Positions 36,636 through 45,414 are shown, counted from the first letter of the stretch. The stretch: 49,640 nt of DNA from Oscillatoria sp. HE19RPO (GCF_024220515.1 NZ_JAMXOT010000103.1:1-49640); one strand, 5' to 3'. Notes: generated by a model from the letters alone, not told the origin. Made by a program: numbers and translations.

Positions 36636-37715
36636 GTGAAGATTGTAACTGTTGTGGGAGCTAGACCACAGTTTGTTAAAGCTGCCACTGTCTCCAGGGT
36701 TATTCGCTCTACCGAAGGATTAACAGAGATATTAGTTCACACGGGACAGCATTATGACGCCAATATGTCTCAAGTCTTCTTTACGCAGATGCAGATTCCT
36801 CAACCTAACTATCATTTAGGAATAGGTGGGAGTTCACATGGAGCCATGACTGGGCGAATGCTGGAAAAAATTGAAGAGGTGATTATCAAAGAAAAACCTG
36901 ATGTTCTTCTGGTGTATGGAGACACTAACTCAACTCTGGCAGGTGCTTTAGCTGGAGTTAAGGTGCATATTCCTGTTGCTCATGTGGAAGCAGGGCTGCG
37001 ATCTTTTAATATGAATATGCCAGAAGAAGTTAACCGAGTGTTAACTGACCAGATTTCTAAGTGGTTACTTTGCCCTACTGAAACGGCTGTTAAAAATTTA
37101 CAAAATGAAGGTATAGTTGCAAGAACTCAAGCACTAATCTCTAATGTCGGAGATGTGATGTATGATGCCGCACTGTTTTATAGTGAAATTGCCAAACCAA
37201 CAGATGCCATATCTTCACTTATTCAGCAACTGAGCGGCAACTTTTATTTGGCAACAGTGCATAGAGCAGAAAATACGGACGACTCAGTTCATTTTAGTAA
37301 CATCATGGATGCTCTAAACACTATTTCTGAAACTACTGCTGTAGTTTTGCCATTACATCCTCGAACCCGTAAGCTACTGAGAATTGATTATTGCTCTCAA
37401 GTTAGGCTAATAGAGCCAGTGGGTTATTTTGATATGATTACCCTACTCTCGAATTGCAAAGGAGTGTTTACAGATAGTGGCGGGTTGCAAAAAGAATCTT
37501 TTTTCTTTAAAAAACCTTGTGTTACGTTACGCAATGAGACTGAATGGTATGAGTTGATAGCGGGTGGATACAATATTTTAGCTGGAAATCAAGTTGATAA
37601 AATCCTAGCGGCGGAAACATTCATTCAAAAAACTATTATAAATGAAGTACCACCATTATATGGAGAGGGAAATGCCGCTGAAAAAATTGTTGAAGTAATT
37701 AATAAAATGATGTAA
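36636..37715 (+). CDS. wbpI: UDP-N-acetylglucosamine 2-epimerase family (WbpI/WecB-like)
   Basis: 359 residues from a GTG start. The motif GARPQFVKAA near the N-terminus is the form seen in WbpI-type enzymes that epimerise UDP-GlcNAc3NAcA to UDP-ManNAc3NAcA, though classical UDP-GlcNAc 2-epimerases are close relatives. Catalytic residues Asp96 (VYGDTNST), Glu118 (HVEAGLRSFN) and Glu131 (MPEEVNR) are present, as are TVHRAENTD and TDSGGLQKESFFF. With wbpA, B, D and E upstream it completes the pathway. WecB activity is the alternative. Confidence 0.85.
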   Translation: MKIVTVVGARPQFVKAATVSRVIRSTEGLTEILVHTGQHYDANMSQVFFTQMQIPQPNYHLGIGGSSHGAMTGRMLEKIEEVIIKEKPDVLLVYGDTNSTLAGALAGVKVHIPVAHVEAGLRSFNMNMPEEVNRVLTDQISKWLLCPTETAVKNLQNEGIVARTQALISNVGDVMYDAALFYSEIAKPTDAISSLIQQLSGNFYLATVHRAENTDDSVHFSNIMDALNTISETTAVVLPLHPRTRKLLRIDYCSQVRLIEPVGYFDMITLLSNCKGVFTDSGGLQKESFFFKKPCVTLRNETEWYELIAGGYNILAGNQVDKILAAETFIQKTIINEVPPLYGEGNAAEKIVEVINKMM

Positions 37716-37759
37716 ATTTTATTTCCACTAAGTAAGAATGAATTGAATATGTGGAGATT

Positions 37760-38956
37760 TTATCTAGAGTTTGTCAGGGTTCGGATTTCATAGATGTGGA
37801 CAGCATAATCACCAAAATTATCTTTAAAACTTCCGCCTAGTGCTATAAACGATCTGTTTTCTCCCCAAACTCTAACTAAAGCCATACTTGCAAGCTCTTT
37901 CATAGTAATGTTAACATCCACGTTCCCCAAAGCATGATGTATCCCGACTAGAACGTAGTTACCCGTCTGACGACTTTGATAAACACCAACTTCTACGTCG
38001 TCCCTGTCTGTTGGTGCTTTTTTTACTACTAAAGTTGAGTGAATAGCACCAATGTAATTGTTGAATTCTTGTATGATCGGAGTCAGTACAGAGTTAATCC
38101 AAGATTGATTAGAACGATAGTGAGAAAAAAATAAAAACCCTTGACTCCCCGCCAATCGAGCGGTATAAAGCATATATCTTTCTTCTGCTTTTGTGGGTAA
38201 ACGCCAATTCTTAGAACTTTCTTCTCGTTGTGGTTGTTTGCCCATGCCTTGTAAAACGAACCAAAATTCTTTGCCGTTATTGATAGCCAAAGGAGCATAC
38301 CTTTCTAAAATACTTTTGAAGTTAAGGTTGTTTAAATTGGTGAATTCTTCCGAATTGTAGAGGATAGGATATAAAGGATATAAAACAATATCCAATACCT
38401 CTTTGTAATCACCCGACACTCTTGCTGGCTGAGTAGTAGCTAAAACAACTGGATGAATTGGATCTTCGGTTTTGATTGTTTCGTAGATTGTTTTTAGTTT
38501 CTTAGCAGATACTCCATGAATTTCAGGTTCGTCATAGAGATACCAGCCAAATAGTGCTGGATGTTCCTTGAAAGTACGAATAAACTCTATTGCGGCATCA
38601 GTATCTTCATTCTGTACAATAGAACGATAAATATCTAAAACAACCTTTACACCTGCTTTTTCAGCGGCATCCAGATAATTGCTAATTCTTTCGTAATTAG
38701 TATTAATAATGTAAGGAAGCAGTATATTTACCCCCTCTCTTGAAACTTTTTCGGGTGTTCTAGTCGCCGTGATTGTGTCATACCAACCAACCGGAAACTC
38801 AGGGAGACGAGGACTTACTACATCTGGTGTGGCTACATCTGTTGTCATTCCTAAGACCCTCATTTTTTTGCTTGCGAAGCTAGAGACCAGAGAAAATACT
38901 ATTAATATAATAAACATTAGAACAATTATTTTACTTTTTGACTTGTTCATATTCAC
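37760..38956 (-). CDS. Exported glycoside-hydrolase-like protein
   Basis: 398 residues, on the opposite strand to the locus. The N-terminus is basic and then strongly hydrophobic (KIIVLMFIILIVFSLVSSFA), a signal peptide or membrane anchor. The rest looks like a (beta/alpha)8 barrel of the GH-A kind: FPVGWYDTI, GVKVVLDIYRS, ALFGWYLYDEPEIHGVSAKK (acid/base Glu candidate) and GFLFFSHYRSNQSW. A small beta domain ends the protein. It may trim or release the exopolysaccharide. The exact family is not identified, and enzymatic activity is inferred. Confidence 0.65.
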   Translation of the reverse strand: MNMNKSKSKIIVLMFIILIVFSLVSSFASKKMRVLGMTTDVATPDVVSPRLPEFPVGWYDTITATRTPEKVSREGVNILLPYIINTNYERISNYLDAAEKAGVKVVLDIYRSIVQNEDTDAAIEFIRTFKEHPALFGWYLYDEPEIHGVSAKKLKTIYETIKTEDPIHPVVLATTQPARVSGDYKEVLDIVLYPLYPILYNSEEFTNLNNLNFKSILERYAPLAINNGKEFWFVLQGMGKQPQREESSKNWRLPTKAEERYMLYTARLAGSQGFLFFSHYRSNQSWINSVLTPIIQEFNNYIGAIHSTLVVKKAPTDRDDVEVGVYQSRQTGNYVLVGIHHALGNVDVNITMKELASMALVRVWGENRSFIALGGSFKDNFGDYAVHIYEIRTLTNSR

Positions 38957-39010
38957 CTTAATTATTAAAAATCCTAAAGATTCAATTTGCTGATAATTTC
39001 ATCCATAAAA

Positions 39011-40145
39011 AGACATCTCCAAAAATTACAGGATATGCTATAATAAGAGCGACCTTTATTTTTTGTCCTGCCATGAGCGTAATTCTAAAACATATTGAAG
39101 ACCACCCGGATTTAACCCCGAGGCTTGTAGGAATAACTTATGAGCAGTTACAAGACTTGTGGAGGGCAGCGGACATTGTACACCTCCAGAAAAAAGCGTA
39201 CGCCGAGCGGTTAAAAACGACCAAGAATGTCAAAAGGGCAGGTCGGAAAATCACGTTACCAATTCAAGAACAAATTCTTATAACTTTGTTGTATCTTTAC
39301 CAACATCCTTCCTTTCTGTATGTCGGAGCTCAATTTGGAGTTTGTGAATCTACAGCTAACACCATCTTTTGGTATTGCCTGCCAATTTTAAATGAATTAT
39401 TACCTCCCAGCATTTTAGAACAGGTCAAAAAAAAAGTGGGAGACCTAGAAGTAGTTCAAGAAATACTCACGGTTCATGAGTTAACAGTAGATAGCACTGA
39501 ACAACCCATAGAACGCCCCACTGACAACGAAGAGCAAAAAGAACATTTTTCAGGAAAAAAGAAAACTCATACTCTTAAAAACCAGGTAATTGTTCTCCCA
39601 AAAGGTGAAGATATTGTGGATATAAAAATTGGAAAAAAAGGACCAGTTAGTGACATCAAAATATTTAAAGAGCAGCAAAAAAAATTTGACCCTAATCAAA
39701 AGTTTAAAGGGGACAAGGCTTATGTTGGAGGATTCCAAATCTCCACTCCTCATAAAAAACCTAAAAATCAAGAACTAAGCCTCGAACACAAAGAAGAAAA
39801 TAAAGTTTTTTCGTCTAACCGAATTTTTGTAGAACATCTAATTAGAAGACTAAAAAATTTCCGGATTGCTGCCGAAAGATTTAGACTAAGGCGCTCAAAT
39901 TATGAATCTGTTATTTCCAGCGTATGCGGCTTGGTAAGATTACGAATAGGAGCCTTAATTTTACCTACTTAAACCTTAAAAGTTGTCAACTGCATATACC
40001 GACTAATGAGCGAGAATGATTTGCGTATTTTTAACTCAAATCGCCTTAAACCCTTATGTTTTCGTAAAAATTAAATGCAAATGAAAAGTAACTCGTAATC
40101 CTAGAATTCTTGCCAGGTGAGGTTTCGTAATTTTTGGAGATGTCT
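39011..40145. mobile_element. Complete IS5-like insertion sequence
   Basis: 1135-bp element bounded by a perfect 19-base inverted repeat: AGACATCTCCAAAAATTAC at 39011-39029 and its reverse complement at 40127-40145. AAA lies on both outer sides and may be a 3-base target duplication. It carries one transposase gene (39073-39972) and looks intact. It lies between the exported glycosidase-like gene and a glycosyltransferase and does not break a recognised gene. Confidence 0.88.
39073..39972 (+). CDS. DDE transposase of the IS5-like element
   Basis: 299-residue transposase. The N-terminal 110 residues are a helix-turn-helix region of the DDE_Tnp_4 type (LPIQEQILITLLYLYQHPSF). The catalytic triad fits Asp140 (LTVDSTEQPIERP), Asp214 (FKGDKAYVG) and Glu254 (RIFVEHLIRRLKNF). 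KKKTHTLKNQVIV is the usual strand after the first Asp. The protein is encoded in one uninterrupted frame, so the element could be active. Confidence 0.88.
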   Translation: MSVILKHIEDHPDLTPRLVGITYEQLQDLWRAADIVHLQKKAYAERLKTTKNVKRAGRKITLPIQEQILITLLYLYQHPSFLYVGAQFGVCESTANTIFWYCLPILNELLPPSILEQVKKKVGDLEVVQEILTVHELTVDSTEQPIERPTDNEEQKEHFSGKKKTHTLKNQVIVLPKGEDIVDIKIGKKGPVSDIKIFKEQQKKFDPNQKFKGDKAYVGGFQISTPHKKPKNQELSLEHKEENKVFSSNRIFVEHLIRRLKNFRIAAERFRLRRSNYESVISSVCGLVRLRIGALILPT

Positions 40146-40248
40146 AAACAGCAAAATCCGCACAAACAGACCAAATATACCTTAGTATAAGGGTTCTCTT
40201 AACTAAGAAACTTGGATGAAACCCATCTGTAATTAATTATAAAATATA
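40146..40248. other. Short intergenic after the IS element
   Basis: 103 bases, AT-rich. No gene or confident promoter is seen; the flanking glycosyltransferase starts with GTG at 40249. Confidence 0.35.
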
Positions 40249-41475
40249 GTGACTCATCGTATTTGGATTATAAATCAATTTGCTAATACACCAGATGTAC
40301 CAGGCCATACTCGCCAGTATGAATTTGGTATATTTTTACTCAAACAAGGCTGCAAGGTCAAGATTTTTGCCTCAGACTACAACTTAGGCAAGAGAGAGTA
40401 TTTAAAACTAAAGTTTCCGCAACTATGGCAAAAAGATGATATTCAAGGTTTAGACTGGAATTGGTTATATGCAACTCCATATAAAAGCAATAACTGGCAA
40501 CGGATAGTTAATATGTTGTCATTTTGTCTGAACTTGTTTTTCATAGGGTTGATCAAACCTAAACCCGATCTCATTATTGGTTCTTCTCCACAAATTCTAG
40601 CCGCTTTTACCGCTTGGATTTTAGCTAAACTGCGCGGAGCTAAATTTTATTTTGAAGTTCGTGATTTGTGGCCTCAAGCACTAATTGAACTAGGGGGAAA
40701 ATCGCCTGGTAGTTTACAAGTTCGCTTGTTAGCTTGGATAGAAAGTTGGCTGTATCGAAAAAGCGATCGCGTTATCGTGATTGTAGCTGGCTGGGTTAAC
40801 TATGTTCAAGAACGTGGGGCTTTACAAGTTTGTTGGCTACCCAATGGCCCCGATATCGATCAATTTAAAATTACTATCTCTCCAGAAGAAGCGAAAGCTC
40901 AATATCAAATAGAATCCGAACGATTTTGCTTAATGTATGCTGGCGCTCACGGGACTTGCAATGCCTTGGAAACTATTGTTGAAGCTGCACGTTTACTGGA
41001 ACAAAGCCACCCTGATAAGTTTGTAATTGTATTAGTAGGAGATGGACCCGAAAAAATAAAGTTAATGGAACAAGGCACAAATATCAAAAGTTTGGAATTT
41101 AGATCACCAATTCCAAAAACCGAAATTTCTAGCTTACTTCAAGCAGCTGACGGTTTGATTCTCACACTTAAAGCCTTGCCGATGTTTGAATATGGAGTTA
41201 GCCCAAACAAACTTTATGATTACTATGCTGCTGGTAAACCTGTATTGGTTTCGGTTGGTGGAGCAGTAAATGAAGAAATACAAAAACATCAGATCGGCCT
41301 TACTTGTATTCCTGAAAATGCCAAAAGTTTGGCGAATGCAATCATAACATTGGCAGATATGCCCCTGAATGAACGTAACGCAATGGGTAAGCGAGCGGAA
41401 GCTTTGGTAGCGTCAGCCTACTCACGTAAAATAGTGGCACAAAAACTTTGGAATCTAATTCAGGAAGATTTATGA
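40249..41475 (+). CDS. Glycosyltransferase family 4, WbuB/WcaI-like
   Basis: 408 residues from a GTG start. The N-terminus WIINQFANTPDVPGHTRQYE resembles WbuB-type enzymes that act on amino-sugar acceptors. KFYFEVRDLWPQALIELGGK and the GT-B donor site (FEYGVSPNKLYDYYAAGKPV) are clear family blocks. It would add a later sugar of the repeat unit. It overlaps the following SDR gene by 4 bases (ATGA), so the two are coupled. Confidence 0.87.
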   Translation: MTHRIWIINQFANTPDVPGHTRQYEFGIFLLKQGCKVKIFASDYNLGKREYLKLKFPQLWQKDDIQGLDWNWLYATPYKSNNWQRIVNMLSFCLNLFFIGLIKPKPDLIIGSSPQILAAFTAWILAKLRGAKFYFEVRDLWPQALIELGGKSPGSLQVRLLAWIESWLYRKSDRVIVIVAGWVNYVQERGALQVCWLPNGPDIDQFKITISPEEAKAQYQIESERFCLMYAGAHGTCNALETIVEAARLLEQSHPDKFVIVLVGDGPEKIKLMEQGTNIKSLEFRSPIPKTEISSLLQAADGLILTLKALPMFEYGVSPNKLYDYYAAGKPVLVSVGGAVNEEIQKHQIGLTCIPENAKSLANAIITLADMPLNERNAMGKRAEALVASAYSRKIVAQKLWNLIQEDL

Positions 41476-42356
41476 GTGTTAAAATTCTGTTGACTGGGGC
41501 AACTGGATTCACAGGTGGTTTTGTATGTGAGGAACTATTGAAGCGAGGCATACAATTTGATTGTCTCGTCAGATATTCTTCTAACACTGAAACATTAAAA
41601 AATCTTGTAATTGAGTTAGTAGAGGGCGATCTAAATGATATTGAGTCGTTACGCCGAACTTTTTCAGGATATCAAACCTTAATTAACGTGGCTTCTCTTG
41701 GATTAGGAACCGGCCCTAGTATTGTAAGAGCCTGTCAAGAATCTGGAATTAAACGAGCAGTGTTTGTTAGCACCACAGCCATTTTCACCAAGCTGAATGC
41801 TCAGAGCAAAGTTGTTCGTCAAGCGGCTGAGGATGCTATTCGGCAAAGTGATTTAAACTACACGATTCTCCGTCCAACAATGGTTTACGGGACACCAGGC
41901 GATCGCAATATGATTCGATTGCTGCGTTTTATACAACGTTTCCCAATTATTCCTATTTTCGGTTCTGGGCAATCTTTACAACAACCTGTTCATGTAGAAG
42001 ATGTCGCTTGGGCAATTGGCGAAGTTCTTGATAAAGAAATAACTTTTCGACGAGATTACAATATTTCTGGAGGACAAGTTCTCAGCTACAATGAAGTGAT
42101 TCAACTTGCAAGTCAATCTTTGGGAAAATCCATTAATACTATACATTTACCTGTAAATCTCTCACTATCTTTGATTAAACTTGCAAATAGTATCGGGATA
42201 AAAACTCCTGTCACTACTGAGCAAATTTTAAGGTTAAATGAAGATAAAGTATTTGACCATAATCCGGCTAAAATAGACTTTAACTATTCACCTCGGTCTT
42301 TTGTAGAAGGGATTGCTCAAGAAGTGGCTTTGATGTCAGCAGTCGAAGTATCGTAA
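41472..42356 (+). CDS. Atypical NAD(P)-binding SDR (NmrA/epimerase-like)
   Basis: 294 residues from the ATG overlapping the previous stop. The dinucleotide motif is ILLTGATGFTGGFVCEELLK. The usual YxxxK pair is not visible: the place is taken by TKLNAQSKVVRQAAED. It therefore fits the atypical SDR group (complex I 39-kDa subunit-like, NmrA-like), some of which are sugar epimerases or reductases in glycan loci. ILRPTMVYGTPGDRNMIRLL is the substrate-side block. The role is not certain. Confidence 0.78.
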   Translation: MSVKILLTGATGFTGGFVCEELLKRGIQFDCLVRYSSNTETLKNLVIELVEGDLNDIESLRRTFSGYQTLINVASLGLGTGPSIVRACQESGIKRAVFVSTTAIFTKLNAQSKVVRQAAEDAIRQSDLNYTILRPTMVYGTPGDRNMIRLLRFIQRFPIIPIFGSGQSLQQPVHVEDVAWAIGEVLDKEITFRRDYNISGGQVLSYNEVIQLASQSLGKSINTIHLPVNLSLSLIKLANSIGIKTPVTTEQILRLNEDKVFDHNPAKIDFNYSPRSFVEGIAQEVALMSAVEVS

Positions 42357-42399
42357 CTGCCAAAATATGATGTTATGGCTAATTTAATTAAAAACTCCT

Positions 42400-42541
42400 A
42401 GGCCGATCGCTCCCCCTCAACACCCCCACCATCGATCGCCTTCTGGGTTCCCTCGTAGTCGATAGCAGCAAAATCCGCAACACCCTAAACTGGCAACCAC
42501 CATTTACGATAGATGAGGGTCTCCAGCAAACTTTGCGTCCA
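42400..42541 (+). pseudogene. 3' remnant of a UDP-sugar epimerase gene
   Basis: The frame ending in the TAA at 42539-42541 encodes LNTPTIDRLLGSLVVDSSKI, then [20 protein letters not shown] and RP. This is the C-terminal tail of an NAD-dependent nucleotide-sugar epimerase (the LVVDSSKIRxxLxWxPPFT pattern). The N-terminal 270 or so residues are missing. It ends two bases before the truncated WecA-like gene, an arrangement typical of intact epimerase-WecA pairs. Confidence 0.8.
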
Positions 42542-42543
42542 TA

Positions 42544-43299
42544 ATGCAACTCCCAATTCTATCTCTAATCACCTTCCTCCTCAGCCTCCTCACTACAGGC
42601 TGGCTCAAACAACGCTTCAGCCAAAACCTCCTAGACATCCCCAACGATCGCAGTTCCCACAGCCAACCCACCCCACGGGGCGGCGGCTTAGGCTTCATCA
42701 TCGCCTTTGTCGCCATCACCCTCTCAACCCCTATCTTCTCAACCTACTTCCCCAAGCTTTTCCCAGAAAACCTCTTCCCCCTCACCCCTCCCCAAACCTT
42801 CTTACTGCAACTTTGGGCCATCCTCACTCCCCTGGCCCTCATCGGCATCCTGGACGATAAGCACAACCTCCCCGCCAGTATCCGCTACCTAGTCCAACTC
42901 ACCTGCGCCAGTATCGCCATCTTCTGTTTCGGCCCTTTTTCCCAACCCTGGCTTACCCCCTGGGGAACAGCGGGCCACATCATCGCCATCCTCCTCACTC
43001 TGATTGCCATCACCGCCCTGATAAACTTCTACAATTTCATGGACGGCTTAGATGGCTTAGTCGCAGGAGTCACCACCGTGCAACTCGGCTTCCTCGCCCT
43101 CTACCTCAACCAACCCCTCTGGTGGCTCCTCGCCGCTGCCCTCCTCGGCTTCTTATGGTGGAACTGGTCCCCGGCCAAAATCTTCATGGGGGATGTGGGC
43201 AGTACGGTCTTAGGGGCCGCCGTCGCCAGAGTTAACCCGGTATCTTTTAATCGCGCTTACTCCATCACTCTCCACTGTTCCTTGGGCCGGGTAAAATAA
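42544..43299 (+). pseudogene. Truncated WecA/MraY-like glycosyl-1-phosphate transferase copy
   Basis: 251-codon frame nearly identical in DNA and protein to the full gene at 48092 for its first 228 residues, then diverging after GAAVA into an unrelated 23-residue end. It keeps the DD metal motif (LDDKHNLP), [11 protein letters not shown] and [11 protein letters not shown]. It has lost the last cytoplasmic loop with the AHRSHLYQ motif and the final membrane segments, so it is probably inactive. The homology break is at 43228. Confidence 0.88.
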
Positions 43300-43312
43300 A
43301 ATCAACAGATTA

Positions 43313-43370
43313 TTACCCTGATACGACACAGAAGAATCCCTATCCAACTTTGGTTAGAACAAGCGATCGC
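43313..43370 (+). pseudogene. Fragment of a DUF29 gene
   Basis: The sequence ATACGACACAGA and then CCAACTTTGGTTAGAACAA matches the start of the DUF29 gene at 46446 (ATACGACACAGACTACCAAC, then TTTGGTTAGAGCAA). An insertion of about ten bases breaks the frame, and the rest of the gene is absent. It adds to the evidence that 42.4-48.1 kb is a mosaic of duplicated pieces. Confidence 0.6.
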
Positions 43371-43388
43371 GCATCCGCGCCGCTTCGC

Positions 43389-43423
43389 GATCGCCTCCTA
43401 GGTTCCCTCGTCGTGGATAGCAG
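43389..43423 (+). pseudogene. Second epimerase tail fragment, left of the IS607-type element
   Basis: Encodes DRLLGSLVVDS, the same segment as in the remnant at 42400. It is cut by the IS607-type element, and its continuation (SKIRNSLGY) is found at 45226-45250 on the other side. Confidence 0.7.
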
Positions 43424-43444
43424 ATACATTTAACCCGGAAAAAT

Positions 43445-44641
43445 CTAGCAATAGCCGGAAGTTTCTGAGTATGGCACCATTTGGAATGAGGTAATCACGC
43501 CATTGGTGGAGGTATCTCTCAAAGCCTTCAACAAAATGTTAAAGGCGCCATTAATATCACGTCCTATCCTGTGACCACAATTAGGGCAAACAAATTGTTT
43601 GTTGCCTCCTAGCTTGGTGTGAATATGACCACATTTTGAACAGGTTTTGCTGGTGTACTCTTCCGTTACGTCTACTACAACACAGCCATACTTAGCTGCT
43701 TGATGCTTCAACAAAGTCTTAAAACGGTAATGAGCATAAGTCACCATTGCGCGTGCCGTTTTCGTCGCCAAGCGTCGTTTTCCTCGCTTGACCATATTTT
43801 TCACTTCAAACTTGGGCAAAAATACTACTTTATACTTAGTGCTAATGTAATTAGCTGCTTTTTTGTGGACTTCATCAACCAAGTTACGGATTTTGATTCT
43901 GATTTTTTGGGCAGCTTTACGCAACCGATACCGTAAGCGTTTAAATTGATGTCCTTTGGCTAGACCAATCCGAGACATTAACCTATCGAGGTGGTAAGCC
44001 AATCGGTAAATCCGCCCCATGTCCGACTTGCCAATTTCCCAAATTTCTTGCCCGTCAAACCCAGTTAGAAATGTCCTTACCCCTGGATCGAGGGCGATGG
44101 CTAGATCGCTGTTTAGTGGTTCTAGCGATAGCGCATCTATGGCATAACAGATAAACCAGCGTCCTCTATCTAGTACCAAGGTGGGTTCGTGGTGCATCTT
44201 GTCGATAATTGGCTCACTTGCTTTGAACCTTAATCCCTTGGTCTGCGTCGGATAAAATGTCCCATTTTTCCAATTATCTTTTTGAAATCGGATAGACTTA
44301 ACAGGTTCGCGTACAGACCGAAACTTAGCATCTCCCCCTGATTTTCTTGCTGCTTTGTGCGCATCATAAGCTTGGAATACCGCCAATTGGCGTGGGTTAT
44401 ATGGGGTTTGGCTAACCCAAGATGGAGCCATATCCATGACCATTTTCCGTAAGTCATATTTGCCAATCCTCTTAGTTTTAAGTATGAATAGGGCTTGATT
44501 GAAGCACCATCGGGCAGCGGATATCCATTGAAACCACGTCTTAGCCAAGGCTGTCTCTGGGTAAATCCGAATCTTCTTTGATAACAGACTTGTATTTCCT
44601 GAGTCCGTACAATCGACAACTGAAGACGTGGACAATGGCAA
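43445..44641 (-). CDS. tnpB: TnpB, RNA-guided nuclease of the IS607-type element
   Basis: About 398 residues if it starts at a TTG near 44641 (another at 44635); the frame is open further upstream, to 45121, but that part lies over tnpA and has no TnpB character. RuvC residues are Asp in IALDPGVRTFLTGF, Glu in VVFLPKFEVKNM and Asp in GHRIGRDINGAFN. The zinc finger is CSKCGHIHTKLGGN with CPNCGH. It overlaps the end of tnpA by about 100 bases, the usual layout in IS607 elements. Protein-level divergence from the TnpB at 16900 shows an independent element. Confidence 0.85.
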   Translation of the reverse strand: MPLSTSSVVDCTDSGNTSLLSKKIRIYPETALAKTWFQWISAARWCFNQALFILKTKRIGKYDLRKMVMDMAPSWVSQTPYNPRQLAVFQAYDAHKAARKSGGDAKFRSVREPVKSIRFQKDNWKNGTFYPTQTKGLRFKASEPIIDKMHHEPTLVLDRGRWFICYAIDALSLEPLNSDLAIALDPGVRTFLTGFDGQEIWEIGKSDMGRIYRLAYHLDRLMSRIGLAKGHQFKRLRYRLRKAAQKIRIKIRNLVDEVHKKAANYISTKYKVVFLPKFEVKNMVKRGKRRLATKTARAMVTYAHYRFKTLLKHQAAKYGCVVVDVTEEYTSKTCSKCGHIHTKLGGNKQFVCPNCGHRIGRDINGAFNILLKALRDTSTNGVITSFQMVPYSETSGYC

Positions 44642-45128
44642 GGATATCTTCAACCATTTCTCGTTCTGGAGATAAGTCACTTCGGTTGAGAACCACGAGT
44701 TGGCAATTTTGCTGTTGACAGAACCATTCGATGAGGTCAAAACCGAACCGAACGAGTCGATCTTTGTGGCAGACCACAACTTCTCTGACGTTTCCTGACA
44801 GAACTTGTCCCAAAAGGGAAAGTAATCCTTTGCGTTTGTAGTTGAGTCCGGAGCCGATGTCTTTGATAATGAGTCCGTCTGTGAACAGGGATTGCAGGTA
44901 ATCCGCTTGTCGTTCAAGGTCTGATTTTTGTTTGTACGAGCTAACTCTGGCGTAAAGGATTCTGATTCTGGTATCGCCTTCTGGATTGACAACGGAATCG
45001 ATATCGTACCGTCGATGACCTGTAGGAGTTCTAATTGTGCGTATTTTTCCGTCTCTATCCCAGTTTCGCAGTGTTCTTTCTGAGACTTGAAGGATTTGAG
45101 ACGCTTCCCTCGGTGTTGCATATTTCAT
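44541..45128 (-). CDS. tnpA: IS607-family serine recombinase TnpA
   Basis: 195 residues. The N-terminal 50 residues are a MerR-like helix-turn-helix (YATPREASQILQVSERTLRN, then TPTGHRRYD). The rest is a resolvase-type catalytic domain: the nucleophile serine in ILYARVSSYKQKSDLERQ, VVVCHKDRLVRFGFDLIEW with catalytic arginines, and the VHVFSCRLYGLRKYK end typical of IS607 TnpA. It catalyses excision and insertion of the element through a covalent serine-DNA intermediate. The frame is intact. Confidence 0.92.
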   Translation of the reverse strand: MKYATPREASQILQVSERTLRNWDRDGKIRTIRTPTGHRRYDIDSVVNPEGDTRIRILYARVSSYKQKSDLERQADYLQSLFTDGLIIKDIGSGLNYKRKGLLSLLGQVLSGNVREVVVCHKDRLVRFGFDLIEWFCQQQNCQLVVLNRSDLSPEREMVEDILAIVHVFSCRLYGLRKYKSVIKEDSDLPRDSLG

Positions 45129-45225
45129 GGTTGTTGTTTGACAATAGTCAATATACTACCATAACTGGACAAATATTTCCAGTAATTTCCGGAAATTACC
45201 TGTTAATCCCCCTCTAATCAGCAAC

Positions 45226-45250
45226 AGCAAAATCCGCAACAGCCTAGGCT
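45226..45250 (+). pseudogene. Second epimerase tail fragment, right of the IS607-type element
   Basis: AGCAAAATCCGCAACAGCCT and the next bases encode SKIRNSLGY, the continuation of the fragment ending at 43423. Beyond this the sequence passes into repeats. Confidence 0.65.
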
Positions 45251-45261
45251 ACATTAAACTT

Positions 45262-45382
45262 AGGGAACTCCAAAAAATAAAATCTCCAAAACGTTCGTCC
45301 GTAGTGACGGCTCAACGGAATAGCCCCGTCAGTGTAGGGGCGCAAGCATTGCGCCCCAGGGGCGCAAGCATTGCGCCCCTAC
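45262..45382. repeat. Dispersed repeat AGGGAACTCC plus GTAGGGGCGC hairpins
   Basis: From 45262, AGGGAACTCCAAAAAATAAA and the following 60 bases match the repeat at the right end of the window (49567-49640), and its first part appears reversed at 117-137. From 45334 to 45382 there is a doubled hairpin built on GTAGGGGCGCAAGCATTGCG. No gene. Confidence 0.65.
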
Positions 45383-45414
45383 AGATACCTTCCTTTCAGT
45401 TGAACGGTTGGATG

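Larger units (their letters stand above)
43424..45225. mobile_element. IS607-type element inserted in an epimerase remnant
   Basis: About 1.8-kb element carrying a serine recombinase (tnpA) and tnpB, both on the minus strand. The ends are deduced from the interrupted epimerase reading: DRLLGSLVVDS stops at 43423 and SKIRNSLGY resumes at 45226. There are no terminal inverted repeats, as expected for IS607. The exact junctions may be off by several bases. The guide RNA would be encoded at the tnpB 3' end, near 43424-43480. Confidence 0.8.

Noticed and set aside
42513-42892. Pro/His/Arg-rich ORFs over the WecA-like genes (also 47983-48440 and 48649-48954)
   Set aside because: Shadow frames of GC-rich coding DNA. 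They appear at the same place in both copies of the gene.
44642-45121. N-terminal 160 codons of the long minus-strand frame continuous with tnpB
   Set aside because: This part overlaps tnpA in another frame and has no TnpB sequence; TnpB similarity starts near 44590, so a start near 44641 is preferred.
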